Assembly: GCA_937915765.1 (NCBI GenBank) | Contig: CALGHE010000056.1 | Coordinates: 1-26,763, forward strand | Length of the DNA stretch: 26,763 nucleotides | Source of the DNA: an uncultured Bacteroidales bacterium | GTDB taxonomy: Bacteria > Bacteroidota > Bacteroidia > Bacteroidales > Paludibacteraceae | Direction of reading: 5' to 3' | Shown here: positions 15,240-23,700 of the stretch, one piece after another | How the letters are laid out: each line of letters opens with the position of its first letter | How positions within the stretch are numbered: position 1 is the first letter of the stretch | Position numbers and translations under genes: made by a program | The notes under the pieces: model-generated | The model's input: the letters and a program-made list of their open reading frames with translations, nothing else | The model's database searches: none | What the model was told of the DNA's origin: nothing

Positions 15240-16499
15240 ATGAAAAGAAAATTGTTAGGCCTATTCGTAGCTTCGTGCCTCGTAGGTAATGTATTTGCTC
15301 AGGAATCTCAGGAAACAGCTGCTGCTCCTGTTGCAGCAGAAGATACAACAGCTTCTGCAGACGCTGGCTTGTGCCACTGGTCTGTAGGTTTGAAGGGGGG
15401 TATCAACGTATTGAAAGGTTCAACTTCAGCTAACAGCGATTTTTTGGGTAGCGACATCAACCCTGCTTTCGGCGGTGTTGTTGAGTACACATTCAATCCA
15501 TTGTGGGGCTTGGGTGTTGAATATATGTACGTGATGAACAATCAGATTAATTTTGATGCAATGTCTCACGACATTAACTTGTTCTCTTCTTTCAACCTTT
15601 CTAACATCGTTGCTAAGTATCGTTCTTCTGGCTTGCAGAAATTGAACGTTTACGCAAACGCTGGTTTGGGTATCGGTCTTTATAAGTGGGAAGATTATAC
15701 TGGAAATTGGGGAAAAGCTAAAGAATATGATGGAGTTAGCCCTATGGTTCTTGGAGGTTTGAACTTCGAATATAACGTAACTGATTTCTTGGCTGTAGGT
15801 TTGGAAGGTCAGGCACGTGTGAATATGAGACACATTGTTCCAGAAGGTAGCCGATTTAAATTCGGCGTTAACTTGGGTGTTCGTTACATGTTCGGTCACG
15901 AAAACAACGTAAGAAACATTGCGTTGGTTGACTACGAACCAAAGGTTGAAGTGCCAGATTTGACTCCATTGTTGGAAGAACAGAAGCGTCAGTGCGCTGA
16001 AATGACTTCTCAGTTGGAAGAACAGATTGTTAACCAGAACATCGCAATCCGCAAGTTGCAGGATCAGGTTAAGATGACTCAGGATTCTTTGGATAGCCAC
16101 ATCAGAGCTACAAGAGAACCAGTTAAGTACGTTCCTACTAAGGAAGAAGATGAAATCATCAAGACTGCATTCTCTCAGTTGGAATTCGAAACTAACAAGG
16201 CAGTTATCAAGCAGTCTTCTTACTCTTCATTGGATGGTTTGGCTCAGTTGTTGAAGTCTCACCCAGAATGGTCTGTAATCCTTAAGGGTTATACTGACAA
16301 TACTGGTAACGCAGCTAAGAACCTTCAGTTGTCTAAGGACCGTGCTGCTGCTGTTAAGAACTACTTGATCAGAAAAGGTGTTTCTGCAGCTCACATCCAG
16401 TCATTCGGTTACGGTAGCGCTAACCCAATTGCTTCTAACGCAACTCTTGCAGGTAGAGCTAAGAACCGTCGTGTTGAAATCGAATTGTTCTCTAAATAA
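15240..16499 (+). CDS. OmpA-family outer membrane protein
   Basis: 419 residues. Signal peptide 1-20 (ending VFA), a short Ala/Glu-rich spacer, then an eight-strand type beta-barrel (about 45-220: LKGGINVLKGS, GGVVEYTFNPLWGLGVEYMY, VNLGVRYMFG). A coiled coil follows (about 235-285: LLEEQKRQCAEMTSQLEEQI), then the OmpA C-terminal peptidoglycan-binding domain (about 310-417), with TDNTGNAAKNLQLSKDRAAA holding the Asp and Arg that grip diaminopimelate. It ties the outer membrane to the cell wall. The codon choice is as biased as in rpsA (Leu mostly TTG, Glu mostly GAA), marking an abundant protein. It may be co-transcribed with rpsA, since the 45-bp gap shows no clear promoter box, only a weak AT-rich inverted repeat (ATTGTT 15194-15199, AACAAT 15211-15216). 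Confidence 0.93.
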   Translation: MKRKLLGLFVASCLVGNVFAQESQETAAAPVAAEDTTASADAGLCHWSVGLKGGINVLKGSTSANSDFLGSDINPAFGGVVEYTFNPLWGLGVEYMYVMNNQINFDAMSHDINLFSSFNLSNIVAKYRSSGLQKLNVYANAGLGIGLYKWEDYTGNWGKAKEYDGVSPMVLGGLNFEYNVTDFLAVGLEGQARVNMRHIVPEGSRFKFGVNLGVRYMFGHENNVRNIALVDYEPKVEVPDLTPLLEEQKRQCAEMTSQLEEQIVNQNIAIRKLQDQVKMTQDSLDSHIRATREPVKYVPTKEEDEIIKTAFSQLEFETNKAVIKQSSYSSLDGLAQLLKSHPEWSVILKGYTDNTGNAAKNLQLSKDRAAAVKNYLIRKGVSAAHIQSFGYGSANPIASNATLAGRAKNRRVEIELFSK

Positions 16500-16526
16500 T
16501 TTTAGATTATATATTTGATACACTTA

Positions 16527-16560
16527 GGGGACGCAAAAACTTGCGTCCCCTTTTGTTTTT
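16527..16560 (+). terminator. strong terminator after the OmpA gene
   Basis: GGGGACGCAA (16527-16536) and TTGCGTCCCC (16541-16550) form a perfect 10-bp stem with a 4-nt loop, followed by TTTTGTTTTTTT. It ends only a few bases before the rnz start codon. Confidence 0.93.
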
Positions 16561-16574
16561 TTATTATGCGTGAT

Positions 16575-17489
16575 ATGGAAAATTTTAAATTGAGGATATT
16601 AGGGAGCGGTTCCGCTTTGCCAACGAAAATGTCTAATCAGGCTTCTCAGATAGTGGAAACGCACGACAAGCTGTTTATGATAGATTGTGGAGAGGGAACT
16701 CAGTGCCAGATGAGAAGGCTTAATGTGAGGGTCTCAAGGTTGAATCATCTCTTTGTGTCGCATCTTCATGGAGACCATTGCTTTGGTATTGTTGGACTTA
16801 TATCGACGTTGGATTTGCTGGGACGCACGTCTGATTTTCACGTCTATGCGCATAAGGACCTGGAGCGTCTTGTGAAGCCTCATCTCGATTTTTTCTGTCA
16901 AGGCATGGCTTTTGATGTCGTTTTTCATCATATAGACCCTAAGGTGCATGAGATTATTTATGAAGACAATTCTATTGAGGTGAGCACAATCCCGCTGAAG
17001 CACAAGGTGCCAACTTGCGGTTTCCTCTTCAAAGAGAAGCCAAAGCAAAGACATATACGCAGAGAAATGACGGACTTTTATAAAGTTCCAATCAGAGAGA
17101 TGCAGCATATAAAGAATGGGGCAGATTTTGTGACTGAGGAGGGCGAAGTTGTGCCGAATGACCGTCTGACTAAACCGGCCGACCCTTCGGCGAGCTTCGC
17201 GTACTGCTCGGACACAGCGTACTCTGAGAGAATTTTGCCGTATATTGAAGGCGTTGACTGTCTGTTTCATGAGGCTACATTTCTGAATGCGCAGAAGGGC
17301 AGGGCGAAGGAGACTTTGCATTCTACGGCTTTGCAGGCTGCGGAAATTGCAGCGAAAGCAAAAGTGAAGCGGCTTGTCATAGGACATTTTTCAGCGCGTT
17401 ACGAAGACCATAAGGCTTTTTTGACGGAGGCTCGTTCTGTCTTTGAGAATACAGAGCTGGCGGAAGATGGTAGAGTTTTCAGATTTTGA
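16575..17489 (+). CDS. rnz: ribonuclease Z (tRNA 3' processing endonuclease)
   Basis: 304 residues from the chosen start (MENFKLRILGSGSALPT, typical of the family). ATG 16566 is nine bases upstream and also possible; the longer frame from 16515 would be translated through the OmpA terminator and is rejected. Metallo-beta-lactamase fold: MIDCGEGTQCQMRR, then SHLHGDHCFGI with H63, H65, D67, H68 as zinc ligands, AYCSDTAYSERI with the next Asp, and RLVIGHFSARY with the last His. The enzyme cuts the 3' trailer from precursor tRNAs. The only promoter-like box nearby (TATATTTG 16510-16517) lies before the terminator hairpin, so its expression is a puzzle. Confidence 0.95.
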   Translation: MENFKLRILGSGSALPTKMSNQASQIVETHDKLFMIDCGEGTQCQMRRLNVRVSRLNHLFVSHLHGDHCFGIVGLISTLDLLGRTSDFHVYAHKDLERLVKPHLDFFCQGMAFDVVFHHIDPKVHEIIYEDNSIEVSTIPLKHKVPTCGFLFKEKPKQRHIRREMTDFYKVPIREMQHIKNGADFVTEEGEVVPNDRLTKPADPSASFAYCSDTAYSERILPYIEGVDCLFHEATFLNAQKGRAKETLHSTALQAAEIAAKAKVKRLVIGHFSARYEDHKAFLTEARSVFENTELAEDGRVFRF

Positions 17490-17880
17490 TGTATGTCTAA
17501 GTCTTTAGAGTTGCTTTTTTAATGGCGGACAAATGTTGCGTCTGTAAAATTTAGTCTCTGTTTTGTTTCTGGAGCCAAAGGTTGTTCTTTGTCCGGTTTA
17601 ATCTAAAGTGTTGATAGATATGTTTTTGTGTGAGGGCGTTATTTGAAAATTAATTTTTATAAGTTGTTTATGCAGATTTTCTTTTTGGAAAACTTTTTGT
17701 TTGTTTTGAAAAATTATATATCTGATAATCAGTGTGTTGTATTTTTTTTTGGAAAACTTTGCTAAAATATGTCGTGTTAATGTTGACTAAAATATTTTAT
17801 TGTTATAATTTTGCAGTGCGGGGAAATCCTGCGGAGACTAGTAAATTATTTCAGAATTTTCACATAGAGAATAATATAAT
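17490..17880 (+). other. 391-bp AT-rich non-coding region before nrdD
   Basis: No gene is seen. Near the left end TCTAA 17496-17500 and TTAGA 17505-17509 with T's at 17515-17520 form a weak terminator for rnz. TTTTTGGAAAACTTT occurs twice, at 17682-17696 and 17746-17760 (64 bp apart), and CTGATAATCAG at 17722-17732, between them, is a palindrome around one base. These lie upstream of the nrdD promoter and may be regulator sites. After the promoter, GCGGG and CCTGC (within 17817-17833) can form a small leader hairpin. Confidence 0.5.
17783..17813 (+). promoter_or_regulatory. promoter of nrdD
   Basis: TTG (17783-17785), 20 bp, then TAATTTTG (17806-17813), a full match to the Bacteroidetes pattern. 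Predicted start near 17819, leader about 60 nt. Confidence 0.6.
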
Positions 17881-20088
17881 ATGATTCAGACTGTTGTCAA
17901 AAGAGATGGACGTATAGTTGGCTTTAATGAAGAGAAAATTAAGGCGGCGATAAGGAAGGCGATGCTTAGCACTTCGTTGGGCGAGGACGCTCCAGTGCTG
18001 AACCAGATTGCGGACCGTATTGCTTATATCGGCAAGGAGCAGATGAGCGTGGAGGAGATTCAGGACATGGTTGAGATGGAACTGATGAACAGCGAGCGCA
18101 AAGATGTTGCGAAGAAGTATATTGCCTATCGTGACAAGCGAAGCATAGCGCGCAAGGCAAAGACTCACGATATGTTCAAGGAAATCATAGAGACAAAGTC
18201 TAATGATGTTACCAGAGAGAATGCAAACATGAATGCGGACACGCCCGCAGGGATGATGATGAAGTTCGCCAGCGAAACTACAAAGCCTTTTGTTGACGAC
18301 TACTTGCTTAGCCAGAGGGTGCGCGAGGCTGTTAAGAACAATTACCTGCATATTCATGATAAAGATTATTATCCGACAAAGAGCCTGACTTGCGTGCAGC
18401 ATCCGTTGGACAAGATTCTGAGCGGCGGGCTTGTGGCTGGGCACGGGGCTTCGCGTCCGGCTAAACGTATAGAGACAGCGAGCATATTGGGCTGCATCTC
18501 CATGGAGACGGCTCAGAACGAAATGCACGGAGGACAGGCGATTCCGGCGTTCGACTTTTACCTCGCTCCTTATGTGCGACGCACGTTTATCGAGGAACTG
18601 AAGTCGTTGGAGCAGCTTACCGGAAATGACTACAGCAATCTGTATGATGTTGAGATTGATGACTATGTGATTAGAGAACTTGACTTTTTACAGGGAACTG
18701 AGCGCGCCAAGCAGTTTGCCATAAATAAGACTGTGTCGCGTGTGTATCAGGCGTTGGAGGCTTTTATCCACAATATGAACACTATCCATTCGAGAGGCGG
18801 TAATCAGGTGGTTTTCAGTTCGATAAACTACGGTACCGACACGTCTGCTGAAGGCCGATGCGTTATCAGGGAACTTCTGAACAGCACATACAGAGGGGTG
18901 GGCAACGGAAGCACCGCCATCTTTCCTATTCAGATCTGGAAGAAGAAACGTGGGGTGAGTTATTTGCCGGAAGACAAGAACTATGACCTCTACAAACTGG
19001 CGTGCAAGGTTACGGCGCGCAGGTTCTTCCCGAATTTCGTGAATCTGGACGCTCCGTTCAATCAGCATGAGAAATGGGACATTAACGACCCGAATCGTTA
19101 TCAGTATGAACTGGCGACAATGGGCTGCAGAACGCGCGTCTTTGAAAACCGTTTTGGAGCAAAGACTTCGATTGGGCGCGGTAACTTGTCTTTCACTACG
19201 GTGAATATCGTGAGGGTGGCTCTCGAATGTATGTATATAGACGACAAGGCGCTTAGGGTCAACAGATTCTTCGCTAAGCTTGACGAGGTGCTTAATATCG
19301 CGGCTCAGCAGCTGAACGAGCGTTTCAATTTCCAAAAGACGGCCATGGCAAAGCAGTTCCCTCTGCTTATGTCCGGACTTTGGAACGGCAGCGAAAATTT
19401 GAAGCCGGACGACACTATCGAGTCTGTTATTAATCAAGGTACTCTAGGAATCGGTTTTATCGGTCTTGCAGAGTGTCTGATCGCGCTGATAGGCAAGCAT
19501 CATGGAGAGGACGAGGAGGCGCAGGAACTTGGTCTGAAGATTGTGACGTATATGAGAGACCGTGTCGTCTCTTTCAGCGAGGAGTATCAGCATAACTACA
19601 GCGTGTTGGCCACTCCTGCAGAAGGACTTTCGGGACGTTTCACTAAGTTTGACAGGAAGAAATTCGGCGTGATTCCGGGGGTTACGGACAAGGAGTATTA
19701 TACAAACTCAAATCATGTGCCGGTTTATTTCAAATGCAGCGCCAAGCGCAAGGCGGAAATAGAGGCTCCTTATCATGCTTTGACTGGCGGCGGACATATC
19801 TTCTACGTGGAGATGGACGGGGACGCTACGCATAATCCGGAGGCTATTATGCAGATTGTGGATATTATGGACAAGTACAATGTGGGGTATGGCTCGGTTA
19901 ATCATAACCGTAACAGATGTATGGTCTGCGGCTATGAGAATGCGGAGAAGGAGATGGAGGTCTGCCCTGAATGCGGAAGCTCTAATATCGACAAACTGCA
20001 GCGTATCACCGGCTATCTTGTGGGTACTACGGACCGTTGGAATGCGGCTAAGCTTGCCGAACTGAAGGACCGTGTTGTGCATGAATGA
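17881..20088 (+). CDS. nrdD: anaerobic (class III) ribonucleoside-triphosphate reductase
   Basis: 735 residues; makes deoxyribonucleotides from ribonucleoside triphosphates without oxygen, using a glycyl radical. Residues 1-95 are an ATP-cone regulatory domain (VVKRDGRIVGFNEEKIKAAI). The catalytic barrel contains NNYLHIHDKDYYPTKSLTCV, RGGNQVVFSSINYGTDTS and the NLSFTTVNIVRVAL segment. A zinc site near the end is C680, C683, C695, C698 (CMVC, CPEC), and RITGYLVGT contains the radical glycine, G711. The radical is made by NrdG, encoded next. Start is the ATG right after the leader. It has its own promoter, and a terminator divides it from nrdG. Confidence 0.97.
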   Translation: MIQTVVKRDGRIVGFNEEKIKAAIRKAMLSTSLGEDAPVLNQIADRIAYIGKEQMSVEEIQDMVEMELMNSERKDVAKKYIAYRDKRSIARKAKTHDMFKEIIETKSNDVTRENANMNADTPAGMMMKFASETTKPFVDDYLLSQRVREAVKNNYLHIHDKDYYPTKSLTCVQHPLDKILSGGLVAGHGASRPAKRIETASILGCISMETAQNEMHGGQAIPAFDFYLAPYVRRTFIEELKSLEQLTGNDYSNLYDVEIDDYVIRELDFLQGTERAKQFAINKTVSRVYQALEAFIHNMNTIHSRGGNQVVFSSINYGTDTSAEGRCVIRELLNSTYRGVGNGSTAIFPIQIWKKKRGVSYLPEDKNYDLYKLACKVTARRFFPNFVNLDAPFNQHEKWDINDPNRYQYELATMGCRTRVFENRFGAKTSIGRGNLSFTTVNIVRVALECMYIDDKALRVNRFFAKLDEVLNIAAQQLNERFNFQKTAMAKQFPLLMSGLWNGSENLKPDDTIESVINQGTLGIGFIGLAECLIALIGKHHGEDEEAQELGLKIVTYMRDRVVSFSEEYQHNYSVLATPAEGLSGRFTKFDRKKFGVIPGVTDKEYYTNSNHVPVYFKCSAKRKAEIEAPYHALTGGGHIFYVEMDGDATHNPEAIMQIVDIMDKYNVGYGSVNHNRNRCMVCGYENAEKEMEVCPECGSSNIDKLQRITGYLVGTTDRWNAAKLAELKDRVVHE

Positions 20089-20114
20089 TGTTTTTGTGAA
20101 TTTGTTATAAATGC

Positions 20115-20142
20115 GGGCGGTTTATTGCCGCCCTTTTGTTTT
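20115..20142 (+). terminator. terminator between nrdD and nrdG
   Basis: GGGCGG (20115-20120) and CCGCCC (20128-20133) with a 7-nt loop, followed by TTTTGTTTT. It lies 26 bp after the nrdD stop and ends about 8 bp before the nrdG ATG, so it should reduce nrdG mRNA relative to nrdD. Confidence 0.8.
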
Positions 20143-20149
20143 GCTTAGG

Positions 20150-20662
20150 ATGGAGGATAATTTTATATATATATTGGATATTGTTGACGACACCACGGTT
20201 GACGGCCCTGGCCTGAGAACTTCTGTGTACGGAGCCGGCTGCGAAAATGCTTGCCCCGGATGCCATAATCCGGAGTCTTGGGATATTAACAATGGTAAAA
20301 AGGTCTCTGTTAACGAGATTTTTGAACGTATCCTTTTTAACGAGTTCTCTAACGTCACTTTTTCTGGTGGCGACCCTTTTTTTCAGATTGACGGGTTTGC
20401 GGCGCTGGCCGAGCGGGTGAAGTGTGAAACGCGCAAAACTATATGGTGCTACACAGGTTATAAATTCGAGGCTCTGGCGAAAAATCATAAGGCAAGAAAG
20501 TTGCTTGAACTTGTAGATGTGCTTGTGGACGGACCTTTTGTGCAGGCATTGAGGTCCGAGAAACTATATTTCAGAGGTAGTTCAAACCAGCGGCTGGTGG
20601 ATGTGAAACGTTCGTTGGAGTGCGGAGAGGTTGTGATTTTTGATTATGACCCGATGGCTTAG
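20150..20662 (+). CDS. nrdG: anaerobic ribonucleotide reductase activating enzyme
   Basis: 170 residues; a small radical-SAM enzyme that puts the glycyl radical on NrdD. The cluster motif is GCENACPGCHN with C31, C35, C38 (CxxxCxxC) for one [4Fe-4S], and FSGGDPFF is the SAM-binding GGE-like motif. YILDIVDDTTVDGPGLRTSV at the N-terminus is typical of NrdG. The start at 20150 is preferred: the longer frame from 20111 would run through the terminator hairpin and adds an unlikely N-terminus. It must rely on read-through from nrdD or a promoter not recognised here. Confidence 0.95.
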   Translation: MEDNFIYILDIVDDTTVDGPGLRTSVYGAGCENACPGCHNPESWDINNGKKVSVNEIFERILFNEFSNVTFSGGDPFFQIDGFAALAERVKCETRKTIWCYTGYKFEALAKNHKARKLLELVDVLVDGPFVQALRSEKLYFRGSSNQRLVDVKRSLECGEVVIFDYDPMA

Positions 20663-20793
20663 TCTCTTGTTTTTGCGGCTAAATAAATGGTTCCGGCTTG
20701 CTTTGCTGTTTGTGGTACTTTTGTTATCCGAAAATGTTACATCTGCCGTTGCGCGTTTCTTTTTTAGTCTTCTTGTTTGGTACGAAAAAAAAG

Positions 20794-20863
20794 CCCTTTT
20801 CATCGAAAAAAAATGCAACTTGCAACTGGTTTTTTTAACCGTTTTTTCATGAACTTAAAAGGG
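20794..20863 (+). repeat. inverted and tandem repeats before the pectate lyase gene
   Basis: In the 208-bp gap after nrdG, CCCTTTT (20794-20800) pairs with AAAAGGG (20857-20863), the latter only 7 bases before the pectate lyase ATG. Between them are TGCAACT twice in tandem (20814-20820, 20821-20827) and a small hairpin GGTT-AACC. A possible -7 box, TACTTTTG, lies at 20716-20723. The fold could cover the translation start. Confidence 0.4.
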
Positions 20864-20870
20864 TGTTTTT

Positions 20871-22292
20871 ATGGTAAAGCGTATATTGATTTTTACAGCC
20901 GTTTTTGCGGCGGCGAATGTTTTGGCTCAGACTCCTGATTTTTCGCTGATGGGATTTGCCTCTCTTGAAGGTGAGGGCGTGGCTTATAACAAGGGTGGAA
21001 CGACCGGCGGAATGGGCGGACAGGTGGTCGTGCCGAAGTCTTTTGATGAACTGAAACTGTATGTGGAAGAGCCTTCTGCTCCTTATCTTATTTATATTGA
21101 CAGGGAATTTACCACGGAGAAGCCGTGCTTGGTTGACACGACGAGCGGACATCTGTCTTCCGGAGGCGCCTCTTCGGTAGAATCTACTTATGGCGAGATC
21201 CTGAAGGTCGGCTCGAACAAGAGCATCATAGGAGTGTGCGACAAGGCTTTCTTTAATCGTATCGGACTTAATATTCAGACTCAAAGCAATGTGATTATAA
21301 AGAATGTGAAGTTTACAATGAGGCATGTGCCGATAGACAAGAGTGGCGAGAACAAAATCGTGGCGCTGAGAGATGGTGTCGAGGTTCTGGCTGGCGATCC
21401 GGACTGCGTCAGCATCCAGGCGGATTTTCCAAGTGCTTCGGAGAATATCGCGTCGCATCATATATGGGTTGACCATTGTGAATTTTATAATGGTTGGTCG
21501 CCAAATACAGACCGTTACGACGGATTGCTGGATATGAAGAATAATGTGAAGTATGTGACAATATCATGGTGCTATTTTCATGACCATAAGAAGTCTTGTC
21601 TTAGCGGAAAGGGCAATTCGGATAATTACGACAGGCTTGTGACTATGCACCATAACTATTTCCATAAAATTGAAGGCTCCCGTTTGCCGTTGCAGAGGTT
21701 CGGACATTATCATTATCTTAATAATTATCAGAACGGTTGCGAAGATGGCTACGATCTGAGGATAAAGAGCAATGGCTATGTGGAGGGCTGTTATTTTAAG
21801 GATACGAAAAGCCCTATAAAGGTTAAGGCCAGCGAAGGCGGGCAGGTGACTATTGTTGACGCTGTGTTTGCCGGATGCTCCAATTTGCCAAAGGGGTTTA
21901 GTAATGTTGATGGGGCAAAGGTCAAATCGTCATTCAGCTATGACGAGGCTGATTTTAAACCGTCTGATTTCTATTCTTATGTGGCGGATGAAGCGGAGAG
22001 TGTGCCTGCATTGCTTGAAGAGTGGTGCGGTGTCGGGAAAATAGGGTGCGAACCTGACTTTGTCCCTGACGAGACGACTGAAACTGAGTGTGTGGACGTG
22101 GAGATGTTTAAAGTTTTTGCAGACGGGTTGCGTTTGTTCATAGAGGGCGCAGCAGACGAGGTGGCTGTGTTTGACGTGTGCGGAAACAGGCTTTTTGAAG
22201 GGTCAGGAGAGAGCCTGATGTGCAAAGTGGAGCGCAGCGGTGTATATTTGGTTCGTTCCGGCAAAGTGACAGTCAGAGTATTAGTCCCGTAG
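20871..22292 (+). CDS. secreted pectate lyase, polysaccharide lyase family 1
   Basis: 473 residues. Signal peptide 1-19 (ending VLA). The parallel beta-helix domain (about 22-385) has the family 1 signatures: GFASLEGEGVAYNKGGTTGG at the start, IWVDHCEFYNG, calcium ligands around D178 (DPDC), D217 and D221 (RYDGLLD), and GSRLPLQRFGHYHYLNNY, where R271 is the equivalent of the catalytic Arg 218 of Erwinia PelC. It cuts polygalacturonate by beta-elimination, with calcium. Residues about 400-473 are a short beta-rich tail (MFKVFADGLRLFIEG, VAVFDVCGNRLFEG, SGVYLVRSGKVTVRVLVP), resembling a diverged T9SS C-terminal domain without the usual basic end. With the family 9 cellulase it points to plant cell-wall use. 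Confidence 0.92.
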   Translation: MVKRILIFTAVFAAANVLAQTPDFSLMGFASLEGEGVAYNKGGTTGGMGGQVVVPKSFDELKLYVEEPSAPYLIYIDREFTTEKPCLVDTTSGHLSSGGASSVESTYGEILKVGSNKSIIGVCDKAFFNRIGLNIQTQSNVIIKNVKFTMRHVPIDKSGENKIVALRDGVEVLAGDPDCVSIQADFPSASENIASHHIWVDHCEFYNGWSPNTDRYDGLLDMKNNVKYVTISWCYFHDHKKSCLSGKGNSDNYDRLVTMHHNYFHKIEGSRLPLQRFGHYHYLNNYQNGCEDGYDLRIKSNGYVEGCYFKDTKSPIKVKASEGGQVTIVDAVFAGCSNLPKGFSNVDGAKVKSSFSYDEADFKPSDFYSYVADEAESVPALLEEWCGVGKIGCEPDFVPDETTETECVDVEMFKVFADGLRLFIEGAADEVAVFDVCGNRLFEGSGESLMCKVERSGVYLVRSGKVTVRVLVP

Positions 22293-22394
22293 CGAAGTTT
22301 GAGACATTTACTTTCAAGCGTATAGGTCTTGTCTGGCTGATTATATCTGTTCGGTTTAAATGAAAAAAGCCGCAAGTGTAAATTCTTTATGTTA

Positions 22395-22441
22395 AATAAA
22401 TAAAACAGAAATTGCTCTTGAATCTCTTCAAAAGCAATTTC
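22395..22441 (-). terminator. terminator of spt
   Basis: GAAATTGCT (22408-22416) with AGCAATTTC (22433-22441), continued by TTGAA (22418-22422) with TTCAA (22427-22431), makes a stem of 14 pairs with one mismatch and a 4-nt loop. On the minus strand it is followed by a T-rich tract (TGTTTTATTTATTT). The pectate lyase gene on the other strand has no clear terminator of its own, so this may serve both. Confidence 0.75.
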
Positions 22442-22483
22442 CGAACCATTTGAAATATTTAAATTATGAAAATCAAAGACATA

Positions 22484-23668
22484 TTATATAATGCCCAACT
22501 GTTTGCCAATCTTGCCCATCTTTTCGAGCATAGTTGCAACCTGCTCTTTTGTGTGGGTTGCCATCAGCGAGATGCGCACAAGCGTGTCTGAAGGCGGTAC
22601 GGCCGGGCTTACCACCGGATTGATGAAGATGCCTTCGTCGAACGCCATCTTTGTGAACATGAAAGTCTTTTCATTGTCGCGTACAAACAGAGGTATGATC
22701 GGAGTTGAAGTGTGTCCGATTTCAAAACCTAAGTTGCGGAATCCGTCAAGGGCGAAGTTTGTGACCTCCCAAAGGTGCTCGATGCGTTCAGGCTCGCTCT
22801 TCATAATCTCAAGAGCGGCAAGAGCCGCGGCAACAGCCGAAGGAGTGGCGCTCGCGCTGAAGATGTAAGGGCGGGAATTATGTCTTAGCCAGTTGATGAC
22901 GCACTCGTCCGCCGCCACAAATCCGCCTACGGAAGCCAGAGACTTGCTGAATGTTCCCATTATCACGTCAACATCATCTGTCACGCCGAAATGGTCGCAA
23001 GTGCCTCGTCCAAGTTTGCCAAGAACTCCAATGCCGTGAGCCTCGTCAACGTAAACGTTTGCGTCGTATTTTTTAGCTAAAGAGACAATCTCCGGCAGCT
23101 TGGCAATGTCGCCTTCCATGCTGAACACTCCGTCAACAACTATGAGCTTAACTTTGTCTGGCTCGCACTTCTGCAGAACCTTCTCGAGCGAACTCATGTC
23201 GTTGTGCTTGAACTTTAACGTTTTGGAGAAGGACAGCTGCTTGCCTGCCATGATTGAGGCGTGGTCCAGCTCGTCAAATATGATGTAGTCCTCTCTGCCT
23301 GTGAGAGCGGAGATTACCCCCATGTTCACGTTGAAGCCAGCTGAGTAGATAATGGCAGACTCCTTGCCTACAAATTCAGCAAGTTTGTTTTCCAATTCGA
23401 TATGCAAATCTAATGTGCCGTTCAAAAATCTTGAGCCGGCGCAGCCAGATCCGTACTTCTTTATCGCTTCAATAGAGGCTTCTTTAATTTTCGGGTGGTT
23501 TGTGAGACCTAAGTAACTGTTTGAGCCAAACATCAGAACCTTTTTGCCGTTAATCATGACCTCTGTGTCCTGGTCGCTCTCTATGGGTCTGAAATAAGGA
23601 TATATACCTGCAGCCTTTGCTTTCTGCGGTATGTCATACTTTGATAATTTTTCTTGCAACAATTTCAT
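22484..23668 (-). CDS. spt: serine palmitoyltransferase (sphingolipid synthesis)
   Basis: 394 residues of the alpha-oxoamine synthase family, PLP-dependent. It joins serine and a fatty acyl-CoA (or ACP) to 3-ketosphinganine, the first step of sphingolipids. The N-terminus (LQEKLSKYDIPQKAKAAGIY, then ESDQDTEVMINGKKVLMFGS) closely resembles the Bacteroides Spt (BT_0870) as I remember it, more than 8-amino-7-oxononanoate synthase or glycine C-acetyltransferase. Key residues: H136 (DELDHAS) stacking on PLP, D208 and H211 (VDEAHG), and the PLP lysine K242 (GTFSKSLASVGGF). It has its own promoter and a strong terminator; no other sphingolipid gene is adjacent, though a flippase-like gene lies upstream. 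Confidence 0.9.
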   Translation of the reverse strand: MKLLQEKLSKYDIPQKAKAAGIYPYFRPIESDQDTEVMINGKKVLMFGSNSYLGLTNHPKIKEASIEAIKKYGSGCAGSRFLNGTLDLHIELENKLAEFVGKESAIIYSAGFNVNMGVISALTGREDYIIFDELDHASIMAGKQLSFSKTLKFKHNDMSSLEKVLQKCEPDKVKLIVVDGVFSMEGDIAKLPEIVSLAKKYDANVYVDEAHGIGVLGKLGRGTCDHFGVTDDVDVIMGTFSKSLASVGGFVAADECVINWLRHNSRPYIFSASATPSAVAAALAALEIMKSEPERIEHLWEVTNFALDGFRNLGFEIGHTSTPIIPLFVRDNEKTFMFTKMAFDEGIFINPVVSPAVPPSDTLVRISLMATHTKEQVATMLEKMGKIGKQLGII

Positions 23669-23700
23669 ATTGTTCCTTGTGTAATTTTTTTGAACGCATC

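Noticed and set aside
13410..16499. Horizontal transfer of the rpsA-OmpA segment because of its distinct codon use
   Set aside because: Both are core, highly expressed genes, and the pattern fits translational selection; no mobile element flanks them.
17815..17840. Possible cobalamin-type riboswitch before nrdD
   Set aside because: A few bases recall the cobalamin element (GGGGAAATCC, GGAGAC), but the leader is far too short and lacks the core; only a small hairpin is supported.
20646..20852. A 68-codon hydrophobic frame starting inside the end of nrdG and ending just before the pectate lyase gene
   Set aside because: T-rich non-coding DNA easily reads as a hydrophobic peptide; there is no promoter or start signal and no family resemblance. 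A small membrane protein cannot be excluded.
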